DNA of 64,000 nucleotides from Lactobacillaceae bacterium (GCA_031289015.1 JAITQG010000014.1:1-64000); one strand, 5' to 3'. Numbered from the stretch's first letter, positions 8,262 to 20,966 are shown. Program-made: numbers and translations. Notes: generated by a model not told the origin, from the letters alone.

Positions 8262-10829
8262 TTATTCATCTGTTTCGTCTTCTGCACGCTCAAGCAATTC
8301 GCTAACTTCGCTAGGTTGCTCGCCGGCATCCGGCGCAACTGGGACTTCGGTGGTCCCTTCAACAAGTTCGCCGTCAATCGCTTCGACTTCTTCTTCACGA
8401 TCAACCTTGGCAAATGTCGCCACGTGCGCGTCATCCCCAATCCGCATCAACCGGACTCCTTGGGTTGAACGCCCAGTTTGTGACACTGAATCAACGGTGA
8501 AGCGAATCATCACGCCCTTATCCGTCGTCAACATAATGTCTTCATCACCATTCACCACGGCGATACCAACTAGCGGCCCATTCTTTTCAGTGATATTGGC
8601 GGTCTTGATTCCCTTACCACCACGGCCCTTGATTGGGTACTCCGAAACTGGCGTCCGCTTTCCAAAGCCGTTTTCAGTGATTACCAAGATTTCGTCATCA
8701 TCATTTCGGACACTGGCACCGACGACATAATCGCCAGCTCGCAGCGTAATCCCCTTCACCCCAGCAGCGGAACGTCCCATTGAGCGCACCACGTCTTCGG
8801 CAAAGGAAACTGAGTAACCACCATGGGTTCCGATGAAGATATTTTCACCGCCCACTGTGACCATAACGGCAATCAATTCATCTTCGTCACGCAGCGTTAA
8901 CGCCTTTAGCCCGTTCGTGCGGATGTTGGCAAATTCAGCCACCAACGTCCGCTTCACGATTCCGTTACGGGTTACAAAGAACAAGAAGTCCTTTGATTCA
9001 CCGTCTTGGTCGCGTACGGCAATGACCTTTTGAATCTTCTCGCCATCATCGAGCTTACCAATCAAATTAATAACTGGAATTCCCTTGGCTGTGCGGCCGT
9101 ATTCTGGAATTTCATATCCCTTCATCCGGAACACACGTCCACGACTAGTAAAGAACAGCAAAGTATCATGCGTATTCGTCCCGATCAATTGGTCGATATA
9201 ATCATCATCGTTTAAGCTCATGCCTTGCACGCCACGGCCACCACGATGTTGGGCGCGGAATTCAGATGAGTTGACGCGCTTGATGTAGCCACCATTGGTC
9301 AACGTCACGATGATTTCTTCTTCTTCAATCAAATCTTCATCTTCAAGATTCGTAACATCCCCCACTTGGAGTTCACTACGCCGGGCATCCCCATACTTGG
9401 CTTGAATTTCTTGCAATTCAGTGTAGATGATTTCATCAATTCGTTCAGTCTTTGCCAAAATATCCTTCAAATCATTAATCAAAGTCATCAAACCTTGATA
9501 TTCTTCTTCAATCTTGTCGCGTTCCAAACCTGTCAAACGGACCAAACGCATATCCAAAATGGCTTGTGATTGCTTATCTGACAATGAGTAATCCTTCATC
9601 AAAGCCAGTTTGGCCACTTCGGCCGTGGCTGATGAACGAATGATTTTGATAATCGCATCGATATGGTCAAGCGCAATCCGCAACCCTTCAAGGATGTGGG
9701 CCCGCGCTTCAGCCTTCTTCAATTCGAATTCAGTTCGGCGGCGCACAACAATTTCTTGATGCTTTAAATACGCAACCAAGATGTCTTTCAAGCCCAACAA
9801 CTTTGGTTCACCATCTTGGACGGCCAACATGTTAAAGCTGAAATTGGTTTGCATCATTGTATTCTTGTACAAATTGTTCAAGACGACTGACGCTGAGGCA
9901 TCACGCCTGATATCAATCGCAACTCGGTAGCCTTCACGATCAGATTCATCGTTGACCCCAGTAATGCCGTCAATCCGCTTATCACGGGCCAAATCAGCAA
10001 TGTGGGCGATTAAGCGCGCCTTATTGACCATATATGGCAATTCAGTCGCAATAATTCGCTCACGGCCAGACTTATCCGTCTCAATCTCAACTTTAGCCCG
10101 CACAGTAACGCGACCCTTACCAGTTTCATAGGCTTTACGGATTCCCGCCTTACCCATGATAATGGCCCCAGTTGGGAAATCAGGTCCTGGGATCGCTTCC
10201 ATCAATTCAGCCGTTGTGATATCTGGATTCTTCATTAACAAATGAATTCCATTAATAACTTCGCCCAAATTGTGGGTTGGAATATTGGTGGCCATTCCAA
10301 CGGCAATTCCAGTCGCTCCATTGACCAACAAATTAGGGAACCGCGCTGGCAAAACAGCTGGTTCACGATCAGTGCCATCATAATTGTCGACGAAATCGAT
10401 CGTGTCTTTGTTGATGTCACGCAACATCTCAGTCGCGATCTTTGACAACCGCGCTTCGGTATAACGCATGGCAGCGGCTGAATCGCCATCGACTGACCCG
10501 AAGTTTCCGTGGCCATCAACGAGCATATACCGGTAACTAAAGTCTTGGGCCATTCGAACCATAGATTCATAAATCGCTGAATCTCCGTGCGGATGGTACT
10601 TTCCCATGACGTCACCAACGATACGGGCGGACTTCTTGTGTTGCTTATCTGGCGTCACACCCAATTCATTCATCCCGTACAAAATCCGACGATGCACGGG
10701 CTTCAAACCGTCACGTACATCAGGTAGGGCCCGGGCCACGATAACAGACATCGCATAATTCAAAAATGAATTACGCATCTGGTCACCAAGTGGTGCGGGT
10801 TTAATGCGGTTATTAATTTCTTCTGCCAT
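8262..10829 (-). CDS. gyrA: DNA gyrase subunit A
   Basis: The breakage-reunion subunit of the A2B2 topoisomerase that introduces negative supercoils. The catalytic tyrosine is Tyr123 in [10 protein letters not shown]. The quinolone-resistance region reads [10 protein letters not shown] with Ser84 and Glu88, the usual susceptible-type residues. The gyrase-specific GyrA box is present as [11 protein letters not shown] (first Arg/Gln replaced by His within the QRRGGRG consensus), followed by the beta-pinwheel repeats. An acidic tail of about 45 residues ends the protein, which makes it longer (855 aa) than most. It begins 15 bases after gyrB in the same operon. Confidence 0.98.
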   Translation of the reverse strand: MAEEINNRIKPAPLGDQMRNSFLNYAMSVIVARALPDVRDGLKPVHRRILYGMNELGVTPDKQHKKSARIVGDVMGKYHPHGDSAIYESMVRMAQDFSYRYMLVDGHGNFGSVDGDSAAAMRYTEARLSKIATEMLRDINKDTIDFVDNYDGTDREPAVLPARFPNLLVNGATGIAVGMATNIPTHNLGEVINGIHLLMKNPDITTAELMEAIPGPDFPTGAIIMGKAGIRKAYETGKGRVTVRAKVEIETDKSGRERIIATELPYMVNKARLIAHIADLARDKRIDGITGVNDESDREGYRVAIDIRRDASASVVLNNLYKNTMMQTNFSFNMLAVQDGEPKLLGLKDILVAYLKHQEIVVRRRTEFELKKAEARAHILEGLRIALDHIDAIIKIIRSSATAEVAKLALMKDYSLSDKQSQAILDMRLVRLTGLERDKIEEEYQGLMTLINDLKDILAKTERIDEIIYTELQEIQAKYGDARRSELQVGDVTNLEDEDLIEEEEIIVTLTNGGYIKRVNSSEFRAQHRGGRGVQGMSLNDDDYIDQLIGTNTHDTLLFFTSRGRVFRMKGYEIPEYGRTAKGIPVINLIGKLDDGEKIQKVIAVRDQDGESKDFLFFVTRNGIVKRTLVAEFANIRTNGLKALTLRDEDELIAVMVTVGGENIFIGTHGGYSVSFAEDVVRSMGRSAAGVKGITLRAGDYVVGASVRNDDDEILVITENGFGKRTPVSEYPIKGRGGKGIKTANITEKNGPLVGIAVVNGDEDIMLTTDKGVMIRFTVDSVSQTGRSTQGVRLMRIGDDAHVATFAKVDREEEVEAIDGELVEGTTEVPVAPDAGEQPSEVSELLERAEDETDE

Positions 10830-10844
10830 TATGTCCTCCTTCCC

Positions 10845-13923
<3,079 letters not shown>

Positions 13924-13924
<1 letters not shown>

Positions 13925-14154
13925 TATTGCGCGGTATCCCCACCATTAATGATGAAGCGCTCACCACCAGGAATGGCCACGATATCACCCGGGTACAGCT
14001 TGCGACCTCGGCGATCATCCGGTTCTTGATTAACTAATACTTCATTTTCATGCAAATACCACTTCGCTTGACCGCCAGTTGCGATCACGCTTTCCTCTTT
14101 CAACAGTTGACCGAGGGTGATATACGGTGTTTCAATGGACACTTCTATAGCCAC
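13924..14154 (-). CDS. yaaA: S4-domain RNA-binding protein YaaA
   Basis: A small S4-like protein (76 aa from the chosen start) found between dnaN and recF in nearly all Firmicutes and thought to act in ribosome assembly. The S4 fold is seen as [20 protein letters not shown] and NGE-like turns, ending [12 protein letters not shown]. The longer open frame to 14241 has no ribosome-binding site. The GTG at 14154 is preceded by AGAAAGGA at 7 bases spacing and gives the family's usual length, so I use it. Confidence 0.9.
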
Positions 14155-14291
14155 ATTAGGGTCCTTTCTAGCGTCAATTAAGCGCTGTGAAATGTAAATG
14201 CTAACAAAACTAATTATACCGTTTTTTGACGCCTCTAACAATGATTTTACCGTTTATTTTAGCTTCTAAGCGATTTTAGCTATAAATCAAC

Positions 14292-14344
14292 AAAAACGCC
14301 GGAAAACGTGATATTTCGTAATATCCGCGTTTTTCGGCGTTTTA
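14292..14344 (-). terminator. dnaN terminator
   Basis: A long interrupted stem (AAAACGCCG...CGGCGTTTT with inner AAAACG/CGTTTT and GATAT/ATATC pairing), followed on the minus strand by TTTTTGTTG. It lies between dnaN and yaaA, so yaaA-recF-gyrBA probably depends on read-through or its own promoter. Confidence 0.8.
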
Positions 14345-14351
14345 TTGAAAA

Positions 14352-15482
14352 TTAGTAAGTTCGGACTGGTGTGATCAAATGGATGAAATTCATCTCATTG
14401 TTGGTTGGCACCATCGTAAATGGATCCAAAGCCGTCTTAAAGCCAATTTGGATTTGTGAATCACCAAATGTCTTCAATGAATCACGCATATAATCCGGAT
14501 TGAATGAAATTGTTAATTCTTCACCGGCCGTTTCAGCTGCAAAGATTTCTTCTTCAACACGGCCAACTTCTGGTGAGTTTGATGAAATCAATGACTTTTC
14601 ACCTGAAACGGTAAATTGAATCACGTTTGAACGGCCTTCATGTGACAACAAGGCTGCACGATCAATCGTTTGCAACAAATCACGCGCATTAATTGTCAAT
14701 GTCGTGCGCTTTTCAGTTGGAATCAAACGTGATGCATCAGGGAAGTTACCTTCAAGCAAACGTGAGTAGAACAACGTATTAGCACCTAATTGGAAGATGA
14801 TTTGGTTTTCTGCGACCCGAATTTCAACGGTTTGCACTTCTTCAAGCATCCCTTGCAATTGAATCAACGCGGCACCAGGTACCACGATATCAGCATTTAC
14901 ATCACTTTCACCAAAGTTCAAAGTCCGTTGCGCCAAACGATGGCGATCAGTAGCCACGGCAGTCAAATTACCACTCGCTAAGACAAAGTGCACACCCGTC
15001 AAGATTGGTTGGCTCAATTGCTTTGAAACCGCCCCAACCGTTTGATTGATGACTTCAATCAAAGTGGCCGCTGGCAAAATCAATTGGTTGCGAATTTCGA
15101 TTTCTGGCAAATGTGGGTAGTTATTGGCATCTTGACCATTAATATCAAATTCTGATGAACCAGACGTGATCTTAACTTGGAAACCATTTGTTTGCGCCAA
15201 AGTCATAGTTTCACCAGGCAAGCGCTTAACGATGTTGGTGAAGAATGAAGCTGGCAAGGCAATTGAGCCAGTTTCGACAATTTGTAGGTTGGCTGTATCA
15301 TCACTAATTGCAATCGTTGTTTCAATTGAGATATCAGTATCTGATCCAGTCAACGTCAACCCAGCTTCGTCGATGACAACCTTGATGTGCGTCAAGATGG
15401 GCATTGATGTCCGTGATGAGATAGCGCGATTGACATTGTTTAAGGCTTTAATAAATGCTGCACGATTAATTGTGAATTGCAT
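14352..15482 (-). CDS. dnaN: DNA polymerase III beta subunit (sliding clamp)
   Basis: The ring-shaped clamp that holds the replicative polymerase on DNA. At 376 aa it has the three tandem clamp folds. Recognisable parts are the N-terminal MQFTINRAAFIKALNNVNRAIS, ATDRHRLAQR in the middle and the C-terminal LITPVRTY hydrophobic-cleft strand. It lies downstream of dnaA in the standard order, separated by about 200 bases that hold the unwinding element. Confidence 0.98.
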   Translation of the reverse strand: MQFTINRAAFIKALNNVNRAISSRTSMPILTHIKVVIDEAGLTLTGSDTDISIETTIAISDDTANLQIVETGSIALPASFFTNIVKRLPGETMTLAQTNGFQVKITSGSSEFDINGQDANNYPHLPEIEIRNQLILPAATLIEVINQTVGAVSKQLSQPILTGVHFVLASGNLTAVATDRHRLAQRTLNFGESDVNADIVVPGAALIQLQGMLEEVQTVEIRVAENQIIFQLGANTLFYSRLLEGNFPDASRLIPTEKRTTLTINARDLLQTIDRAALLSHEGRSNVIQFTVSGEKSLISSNSPEVGRVEEEIFAAETAGEELTISFNPDYMRDSLKTFGDSQIQIGFKTALDPFTMVPTNNEMNFIHLITPVRTY

Positions 15483-15552
15483 ATTGGGACTCCTAAAATG
15501 AATGATTTAAATTGCTAAGGGGCAAAGGCTTAATGACTTATTTATTAATAAA

Positions 15553-15586
15553 TAGAAGTAATAATAATAACAAGGGGTGTGGATAA
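15553..15586. other. Origin unwinding element: DnaA-trio, GC cluster and DnaA box
   Basis: Six contiguous triplets TAG-AAG-TAA-TAA-TAA-TAA (15553-15570) match the DnaA-trio pattern 3'-(G/A)AT-5'. Then comes a 7-base G-rich gap CAAGGGG and an exact DnaA box TGTGGATAA (15578-15586). This order and spacing is the basal unwinding element described for B. subtilis, at the same place: dnaA side box, dnaN side trio. Flanking sequence (15538-15570) is almost pure A/T. Two near-match boxes lie closer to dnaA (about 15641 and 15669). Confidence 0.75.
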
Positions 15587-15681
15587 ATAGGAAAACTTAC
15601 ACTAAGACTATCATAGCAATGATTGAGCTATGTGGGTAATTTGTGGAAAAGTCCTGTATAACATATGTGTTTTCCACAGGG

Positions 15682-17106
15682 CTATTCGTGCAACTTTTCT
15701 CTTAACTCACGAATTTGCAAATCTAAATTGCGATCTTCTTCTATTAGTTTATCAATTTTTTCCGTTGAATGCATAACTGTTGTATGGTCTTTACCACCAA
15801 AGGCCCGACCAATGGCTGGTAGCGACTCTTGGGTGATCTCACGCGCCAAATACATAGCGATTTGACGTGGGATGACAATTTCTTGCGTCCGTTTCTTCCC
15901 CAAGATATCATCAACGTTGACATTAAAGTATTCGGCGACCGCATCTTGGATGATTGGAATAGTAATGACTCGATGGCGTTCAAAGTTTTCAGCTTCAAGT
16001 AATTCTTGGGCGACTTTAACATCCACTGGTTCATTCGTGAATTTAACCTTGGCCACTAATTTGTTGAAAATCCCTTTCAAATCACGAATGTTGGTATCAA
16101 CTGCCGCAGCAATTTCTTCAATCACGTCATTATCAATATGGATATTTTCATTTTCAGCTTCATTGCGCAAAATGCCAATTCGCGTGGCAATGTCAGGCAG
16201 GGTTACGTTGGCTTTATAACCCATTGAGAAGCGGGATACAAGCCGATCTTCAATCCCTGGAATGTCTTTTGGGGCCTTATCTGACGTCATGACGACTTGA
16301 TGATTGTTGCGCGTAATGACGTTAAAGGTATTAAAGAATTCTTCTTGGATGTTGAGATTTGTTTTTTCTTTATTAGAAGCTAAGAATTGAATATCATCGA
16401 TTAATAACAAATCAACGTTTCGATACTCAGCTTTGAAGGCTTCGACGACTTCTGGGGTGCGGCGCAGGGCTTCAAACCAGTCGTTAGTGAATTCTTCAGT
16501 CGTGATGAATTTAACTTTAGCATCTGGATTGCGTGCAATAATTTCATTACCAATCGCTTGCATCAAGTGGGTTTTACCCAAGCCGCTCTCACCATAGATA
16601 AACATAGGATTGTATTGGCTACCAATCGGATTTTCAGCGATTGAACGGGCGACGTTGTAAGCTTCACCATTAGCTTGTGACACCACATATGTGTCAAAGC
16701 GATAGTTAGGATTTAAAATCGAATCCGTCAAGAAGTCCATGGTGTTGTTTGACGTTGGTGTAAAGATTGGTTGCGAAGCTGTTGAATCAGCAAATGGAGC
16801 AACTGACGTCATACTATCAGCTAGCAAGGTAATCGTTGGTTGAATGAACGTGGGTGTGCCACTGATCTTTTGGGTTGCAACCATCGCGGCTTGGGCGAAC
16901 GCTTGGAAGTAATCGCCATTTGGCTGCTTCCAAGCTTCTTCAACTTGTTTGTGCGTGGTAGTGAGGTAGAGGGTACCAGTGCCGTTATCATTACTGATTA
17001 ATGTAACCGGCGTTAGAGAATTGACATACGTATCAAAGGTAAAGCCTTCCGCGATACTATTGTGTAATTCTAGTTTGATGGCGTCCCAAAGCTGGAAATG
17101 ATCCAT
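15682..17106 (-). CDS. dnaA: Chromosomal replication initiator protein DnaA
   Basis: An AAA+ initiator that binds DnaA boxes and melts the origin. Domain I covers residues 1-80. Domain II is a short variable linker (about 90-125) rich in Thr, Ser and Ala. The AAA+ core shows Walker A GESGLGKTHLMQAIG and Walker B LLIDDIQFL. Domain IV carries the DNA-binding signature RQIAMYLARE...GRAFGGKDHTTVMHS. The length is 474 aa. The start is preceded by AAGGAG at 9 bases. It reads left from the main DnaA-box cluster. Confidence 0.98.
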   Translation of the reverse strand: MDHFQLWDAIKLELHNSIAEGFTFDTYVNSLTPVTLISNDNGTGTLYLTTTHKQVEEAWKQPNGDYFQAFAQAAMVATQKISGTPTFIQPTITLLADSMTSVAPFADSTASQPIFTPTSNNTMDFLTDSILNPNYRFDTYVVSQANGEAYNVARSIAENPIGSQYNPMFIYGESGLGKTHLMQAIGNEIIARNPDAKVKFITTEEFTNDWFEALRRTPEVVEAFKAEYRNVDLLLIDDIQFLASNKEKTNLNIQEEFFNTFNVITRNNHQVVMTSDKAPKDIPGIEDRLVSRFSMGYKANVTLPDIATRIGILRNEAENENIHIDNDVIEEIAAAVDTNIRDLKGIFNKLVAKVKFTNEPVDVKVAQELLEAENFERHRVITIPIIQDAVAEYFNVNVDDILGKKRTQEIVIPRQIAMYLAREITQESLPAIGRAFGGKDHTTVMHSTEKIDKLIEEDRNLDLQIRELREKLHE

Positions 17107-17218
17107 AGCAGGGTCTCCTTAACAATAAATTTTATTTAATTCTTACATAATTGATTATCTAAGCCCATTTAATTCCTGGCACTTAAGCATAGAACTATTC
17201 TAGCAGTCTTTTGCGGAG

Positions 17219-17571
17219 TTTTCCACAGGGAAGCGAGATTCTGTCGTTACTGTACCTAACGTTCTGGGATATTCACACCTTGTGGAAAGAGTTTTCCACG
17301 AAATCACAGGCATGTTAATAGAAAAATTGGGCCTTTTGTGGAAAAGGTGGAAAAGTTATTGAAGCCTTTGGTTATGCACGGTTAATTGTGGATAAGTTGT
17401 GGTTAAAAGTACAGTTATACACAGGTTATCCACAAATCCACAGGCACATTTTAAAAAGTTTTACCACCCTGTGGATAATGTGGATAACTTGTGGAAAGGG
17501 GGGTATAACTAGATTTAACTTACCAAAACAAAGCAAACAACTCACGTAACGGATTGTTATTTTGTGGATAA
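17219..17571. other. oriC DnaA-box cluster upstream of dnaA
   Basis: The dnaA-rpmH gap holds five exact TTATCCACA/TGTGGATAA boxes at 17387-17395, 17426-17434, 17470-17478, 17479-17487 and 17563-17571. The third and fourth are directly adjacent. One-mismatch boxes lie at 17219, 17337 and 17415 and weaker ones between. Together with the trio between dnaA and dnaN this forms a bipartite origin like that of B. subtilis. Confidence 0.9.
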
Positions 17572-17641
17572 ATGTTTATTTTGTGAAGGACTCAGATTTA
17601 GGGAAACATTGCTATATAAACAACGAATCCGCCAAATTTAC

Positions 17642-17670
17642 TTGCTTTGCTTACTTTTATCTGCTAATAT
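17642..17670 (+). promoter_or_regulatory. rpmH promoter
   Basis: -35 TTGCTT (17642-17647), 17-base spacer and -10 TAATAT (17665-17670), about 70 bases ahead of the rpmH start. Confidence 0.6.
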
Positions 17671-17740
17671 TGATTAAGTATTTTGTGGTTTGGCTTGCCG
17701 ACCGCAAGCTAAATCTAACATGAATGGGAGGTGTCATCTT

Positions 17741-17875
17741 ATGAAGCGTACATACCAACCTAAGAAGCGTCATCGCGAGCGTGTCCACGGATTCCGCAAG
17801 CGCATGAGCACTAGCAACGGACGTCAGGTACTTGCACGTCGCCGCCAAAAGGGACGCAAGGTGTTGTCAGCCTAA
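17741..17875 (+). CDS. rpmH: Ribosomal protein bL34
   Basis: A 44-residue, very basic protein starting [20 protein letters not shown] and ending in [12 protein letters not shown], the classic bL34 pattern. A strong GGGAGGTG ribosome-binding site (about 17726-17733) fixes the ATG at 17741. The frame extends further upstream but has no start signal there. It is the first gene of the right-hand rpmH-rnpA-yidC origin block. Confidence 0.97.
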   Translation: MKRTYQPKKRHRERVHGFRKRMSTSNGRQVLARRRQKGRKVLSA

Positions 17876-17915
17876 TTAGGCCAGTGCCGGTTTAGGATTA
17901 CTGATAAAACAAACT

Positions 17916-17957
17916 CGCGTGGTTTGGCCAATTGGTCAAACCACGCGTTTTGTTTTG
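17916..17957 (+). terminator. Hairpin between rpmH and rnpA
   Basis: A 15-bp stem CGCGTGGTTTGGCCA paired with TGGTCAAACCACGCG (one G-U) is followed by TTTTGTTTTG. It would attenuate transcription so that bL34 is made in excess over the RNase P protein. Confidence 0.75.
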
Positions 17958-17979
17958 TAATTAATATTTGGAGAGAACA

Positions 17980-18360
17980 ATGCGTAAGAGTTATCGTGTA
18001 AAAACAGAAAAAGATTTTCAAATTGTCTTTGATCATCATCAATCTGTGGCAAATAAAATGTTTATTGTCTATACAATGGAACGTGAGCAACCGAATCACT
18101 TACGCTTGGGCATCTCAGTTTCAAAGAAAGTTGCTTTACGTGGGCATGAACGAGTTTGGATTAAACGCCGAATTCGCCAAAGTGTTATGGAGTTTATGCC
18201 ACGCTTACAACAAAATGTTGATATTCTCGTGATTGCCCGCCCAAGTGCGCACGATCAAGAATTACCAATTATTCAACAAAATTTGGAACATGCCTTTAGT
18301 TTGGCGCACCTCTTTATTGATGAGCCAAACACGGAAACTAACTATAATGGAGAAAACTAG
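17980..18360 (+). CDS. rnpA: Ribonuclease P protein component
   Basis: The basic protein cofactor of RNase P, which trims tRNA 5' ends. It is 126 aa, starting MRKSYRVKTEKDFQIVF, with the family RNR-like motif as ERVWIKRRIRQSVMEF (about residues 52-67). The ATG at 17980 follows GGAGAGAA; an upstream in-frame TTG has no ribosome-binding site. The gene ends 1 base before the yidC start, and its last codons contain the yidC ribosome-binding site. Confidence 0.95.
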   Translation: MRKSYRVKTEKDFQIVFDHHQSVANKMFIVYTMEREQPNHLRLGISVSKKVALRGHERVWIKRRIRQSVMEFMPRLQQNVDILVIARPSAHDQELPIIQQNLEHAFSLAHLFIDEPNTETNYNGEN

Positions 18361-18361
18361 C

Positions 18362-19210
18362 ATGCAGACCGCAGAAAAAACTACCAAGCCTGTTCGCTAT
18401 GTCAAATCAGTGTCGACTTCGCTTCTGGCGTTGATCATCATGGTGATTGCTGGCGTTATGTTTACTGGTAAAACCTCAGGGACCGGCTTATGGCATGGGG
18501 TGATTATTGGTAACTTCGCACGCTCAATTTTGGGTGTGTCAGAGTGGCTGAATAACAATTACGGCTTTGGAATTATCGTCTTTACCTTCTTGATTCGGTT
18601 GTTGATCTTGCCTTTGATGGTTTATCAAACTGAATCAATGAAGAAAATGCAAGAAATTCAACCGGCCATCAAGCGGCTTCAAGAAAAGTATCCCAATCGC
18701 CGGGATACGACCCAAGTCCAAGCGATGCAAGCTGAAACAAGTGCGCTATATAAAGAAGCTGGGGTTAATCCCTTTGCTTCATTCTTGCCCTTGTTGATTC
18801 AAATGCCCGTCTTGATCGCTTTGTATCAATCAATCATCAATACTAAGGTGTTGCAGAGTGGCTCATTCTTTTGGGTCCAATTGGGGCAACATGATCAGTT
18901 CTTTATCTTGCCAATTTTGGCGGCCTTATTCACGTTTGCTTCATCTTACTTGGTAATGTTGGGACAACCTGAAAAGAACACCATGTCAACCACGATGACG
19001 TATGCGATGCCAGTGATGATTTTCTTCTTTGCCATTAGTGTACCGTCAGCCTTGTCATTGTACTGGGTGGTTTCAAATGCTTTCCAAGTTGCGCAAACTT
19101 GGACGATTCAAAATCCATTCAAGATTCGGCGCGAACGCCAAGCTAAAAAAGCTGCTCAAAAAGCACGTGAACGAGCAATTCAAAAAGCCAAGCGTTCAAA
19201 GAAGCGTTAA
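18362..19210 (+). CDS. yidC: Membrane protein insertase YidC/OxaA
   Basis: It inserts and folds membrane proteins alone or with SecYEG. The start at 18362 is chosen because GGAG (18349-18352) is 9 bases upstream; an ATG at 18347 lacks one. The protein (282 aa) has an N-terminal membrane segment (about residues 20-38), the conserved FTFLIRLLILPLMVYQTESMKK region whose Arg in the hydrophilic groove is typical, then further membrane segments and a basic C-terminal tail (KAAQKARERAIQKAKRSKKR) that can contact ribosomes. Unlike SpoIIIJ-type homologues the N-terminal signal has no lipobox Cys. Confidence 0.95.
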   Translation: MQTAEKTTKPVRYVKSVSTSLLALIIMVIAGVMFTGKTSGTGLWHGVIIGNFARSILGVSEWLNNNYGFGIIVFTFLIRLLILPLMVYQTESMKKMQEIQPAIKRLQEKYPNRRDTTQVQAMQAETSALYKEAGVNPFASFLPLLIQMPVLIALYQSIINTKVLQSGSFFWVQLGQHDQFFILPILAALFTFASSYLVMLGQPEKNTMSTTMTYAMPVMIFFFAISVPSALSLYWVVSNAFQVAQTWTIQNPFKIRRERQAKKAAQKARERAIQKAKRSKKR

Positions 19211-19225
19211 TAGTAAACATTTGAT

Positions 19226-19262
19226 CGAAGTAGTTCTTAAGAAACGCTTCGGTCTTTTATTT
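19226..19262 (+). terminator. Probable yidC terminator
   Basis: An imperfect stem (CGAAG.. GTTCTTAAGAAAC ..CTTCG) followed by GTCTTTTATTTTG, 15 bases past the yidC stop. The stem is interrupted, so this call is moderate. Confidence 0.45.
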
Positions 19263-19331
19263 TGTTTAATTACACAGCTATTACCATGTGTTACAATGGA
19301 TAAATAATAAATGTTGAGTAGGAGCCGAATA

Positions 19332-19961
19332 ATGAAGGCCTTTAAAGAAATAATGTCATGGGTTATCCCCATTTTAGTTGGATTGTTGATCGCGTTGTTG
19401 ATTAAGTCATACTGGTTTACGCTGGTTAAGGTTGACGGCACATCAATGCAACCAAATTTAGTTAATAATGAACAAGTATTTGTGTTCCGTCCCGAAACAG
19501 TTCATCGTGGTAGCGTCATTGTCTTTGATGCCAAGGGCGAAGATCCATCTGTGACTGAGAGCAAAGACTATGTGAAGCGTGTCATTGCCATTCCTGGTGA
19601 TACTGTTAGTGCTAAAGATGGTGTGATTAAGGTTAATGACAAGGTTGTTGACCAATCATATATCCCAGCTAGCCAACAAAAAGATACCAATACCGTTAAT
19701 AACGTTGGTAACTTCGATAGTTTAGCTGAACTTGGTACGCACATGGGTTGGCAAAAGAATGCTAAGGCCATCAAAGTGCCAGCTGGTAAGTATTTTGTAT
19801 TGGGTGATCATCGCTCAGTTTCAAATGATTCACGCTATTGGGGCTTTGTGTCGGCAAAGAAGGTCCTTGGGGTTGTGAAGGCTGGTTTCTGGGTTAAGGC
19901 TGAAACCAAAGACAATATCAATACCCAATGGAAGCATTATTTTGCAACCGACAATAAATAA
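19332..19961 (+). CDS. lepB: Type I signal peptidase
   Basis: A membrane-anchored serine protease that removes signal peptides. One N-terminal membrane segment (WVIPILVGLLIALLIKSYWF), then the catalytic Ser in VDGTSMQPNL and the catalytic Lys in YVKRVIAIPGD. The C-terminal GDHRSVSNDSRYWGFV box is standard. The start at 19332 is chosen because AGGAG is 7 bases upstream; the frame extends to 19311 without a site. The length is 209 aa. It probably processes the secreted WxL proteins and the adhesin in this window, among others. Confidence 0.95.
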   Translation: MKAFKEIMSWVIPILVGLLIALLIKSYWFTLVKVDGTSMQPNLVNNEQVFVFRPETVHRGSVIVFDAKGEDPSVTESKDYVKRVIAIPGDTVSAKDGVIKVNDKVVDQSYIPASQQKDTNTVNNVGNFDSLAELGTHMGWQKNAKAIKVPAGKYFVLGDHRSVSNDSRYWGFVSAKKVLGVVKAGFWVKAETKDNINTQWKHYFATDNK

Positions 19962-19970
19962 TTAATCTTA

Positions 19971-19997
19971 GCCGCCGATTTATTGGCGGTTTTTATT
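19971..19997 (+). terminator. lepB terminator
   Basis: A GCCGCC/GGCGGT stem with an 8-base loop followed by TTTTTATTT. Confidence 0.75.
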
Positions 19998-20014
19998 TCA
20001 TAAGGAGAGTAGGC

Positions 20015-20680
20015 ATGACAAAAACATATGCCATCATTGGCTTGGGGCGGTTTGGTAGTTCATTGTTGGAATCATTGATGGCATCTGGCCAAGAAGTGCT
20101 AGCCATTGATAGTAGCCAAGAAGTTGTCCAAGATTATATGGATATCGCCACGCATGCGGTGATTGCCGATGCCCAAGACGAAGATGCCCTGCGCGATTTG
20201 GATTTACCCAGCTTTGATCACGTCATTGTGGCCATTGGGCATAATCAACAAGCCTCAATTTTGACGACTGTGCTATTAAAAGACATGGGTTGTCGGCATG
20301 TTGTGGCCAAGGCGGAAAATAATTTGCACGCGCGAATTTTGCAAAAAATCGGTGCCGACCAAGTTATTCGCCCAGAACACGAAATGGCCATTCAACTCGC
20401 CGAGAAGTTAGTAACCCCTAATATTTTGAATTACATCACTTTGTCTGATGAGTATTCATTGGCTGAAGTGAAAATTACGGATTTCAAATTCGTTAACAAA
20501 TCAATTTCTGAGTTAAACATTCGTTCGGATTATGGTCTAAACGTGATTGCGGTTAAATCACACCATGAATTCGTTGCAGCCCCCGAATCATCGTATATCA
20601 TTAACATCGGGGACGTTTTGACGATTATTGGTGAAAGTAAGAATGTTAAGAAATTCGAAGCTTTAGTCTCAGGAAAGTAA
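20015..20680 (+). CDS. ktrA: KtrA-type potassium uptake regulatory subunit (RCK protein)
   Basis: A cytoplasmic octameric ring protein that gates a KtrB potassium channel in response to nucleotide and cyclic-di-AMP. The N-terminal Rossmann RCK_N domain shows GLGRFGSSL (residues about 8-16) and the acidic AIDSSQE after strand 2. The RCK_C domain is residues 135-220. The length of 221 aa is normal. The matching channel gene is not adjacent but at 27886-29226. It carries its own AAGGAGAG site and follows the lepB terminator. Confidence 0.9.
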   Translation: MTKTYAIIGLGRFGSSLLESLMASGQEVLAIDSSQEVVQDYMDIATHAVIADAQDEDALRDLDLPSFDHVIVAIGHNQQASILTTVLLKDMGCRHVVAKAENNLHARILQKIGADQVIRPEHEMAIQLAEKLVTPNILNYITLSDEYSLAEVKITDFKFVNKSISELNIRSDYGLNVIAVKSHHEFVAAPESSYIINIGDVLTIIGESKNVKKFEALVSGK

Positions 20681-20700
20681 AAAATGTTTGTGTTTTTCTA

Positions 20701-20729
20701 TTGACGTGCTCGCAAAAAATGGGTAAACT
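20701..20729 (+). promoter_or_regulatory. Promoter of the T-box leader
   Basis: -35 TTGACG (20701-20706), exactly 17 bases, and -10 TAAACT (20724-20729). It sits directly before the first strand of the T-box stem I. Confidence 0.8.
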
Positions 20730-20738
20730 AATTTCAAC

Positions 20739-20966
20739 TTAAGTTTATAACCCGATGAACCCGGAGTTTAGGTTAAGCATAATTGTCTTCAGAGAGCTTG
20801 GAATGGTGGGAACAAGCGACTAATTAGCCTAATGGAACTGGTGGAGGGGTGTAAATTTACCTTAATTAAGTTGTTTGGCGGCTCAATGGTGGGTCGCTAA
20901 GAAATAGGGTGGAACCGCGTTGATTAACGTCCCTATGTCAAATTTAATTTGGCATGGGGACTTTTT
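20739..20966 (+). promoter_or_regulatory. T-box riboswitch with intrinsic terminator
   Basis: The T-box sequence AGGGTGGAACCGCG (20906-20919) is exact. Stem I is supported by the base helix AAGTTTATAACCC/GGGGTGTAAATTT (20741-20753 and 20846-20858) and the distal AGAGAGCTTG...GGTGGGAACAAGC arm. The terminator GTCCCTATG...CATGGGGAC with TTTTT is at 20929-20966. In the specifier loop I read GGAACTGG (20834-20841). The codon is either CTG (Leu, followed by a purine) or UGG (Trp). An uncharged tRNA would stabilise the antiterminator and switch on the permease. Confidence 0.95.

Noticed and set aside
8430..8445. CACGTG in gyrA and similar hexamers at 21035, 31256, 34503, 43120, 50502 and 59944
   Set aside because: Flanking bases do not match parS (TGTTYC...GRAACA). 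The site at 50502 is only a half match.
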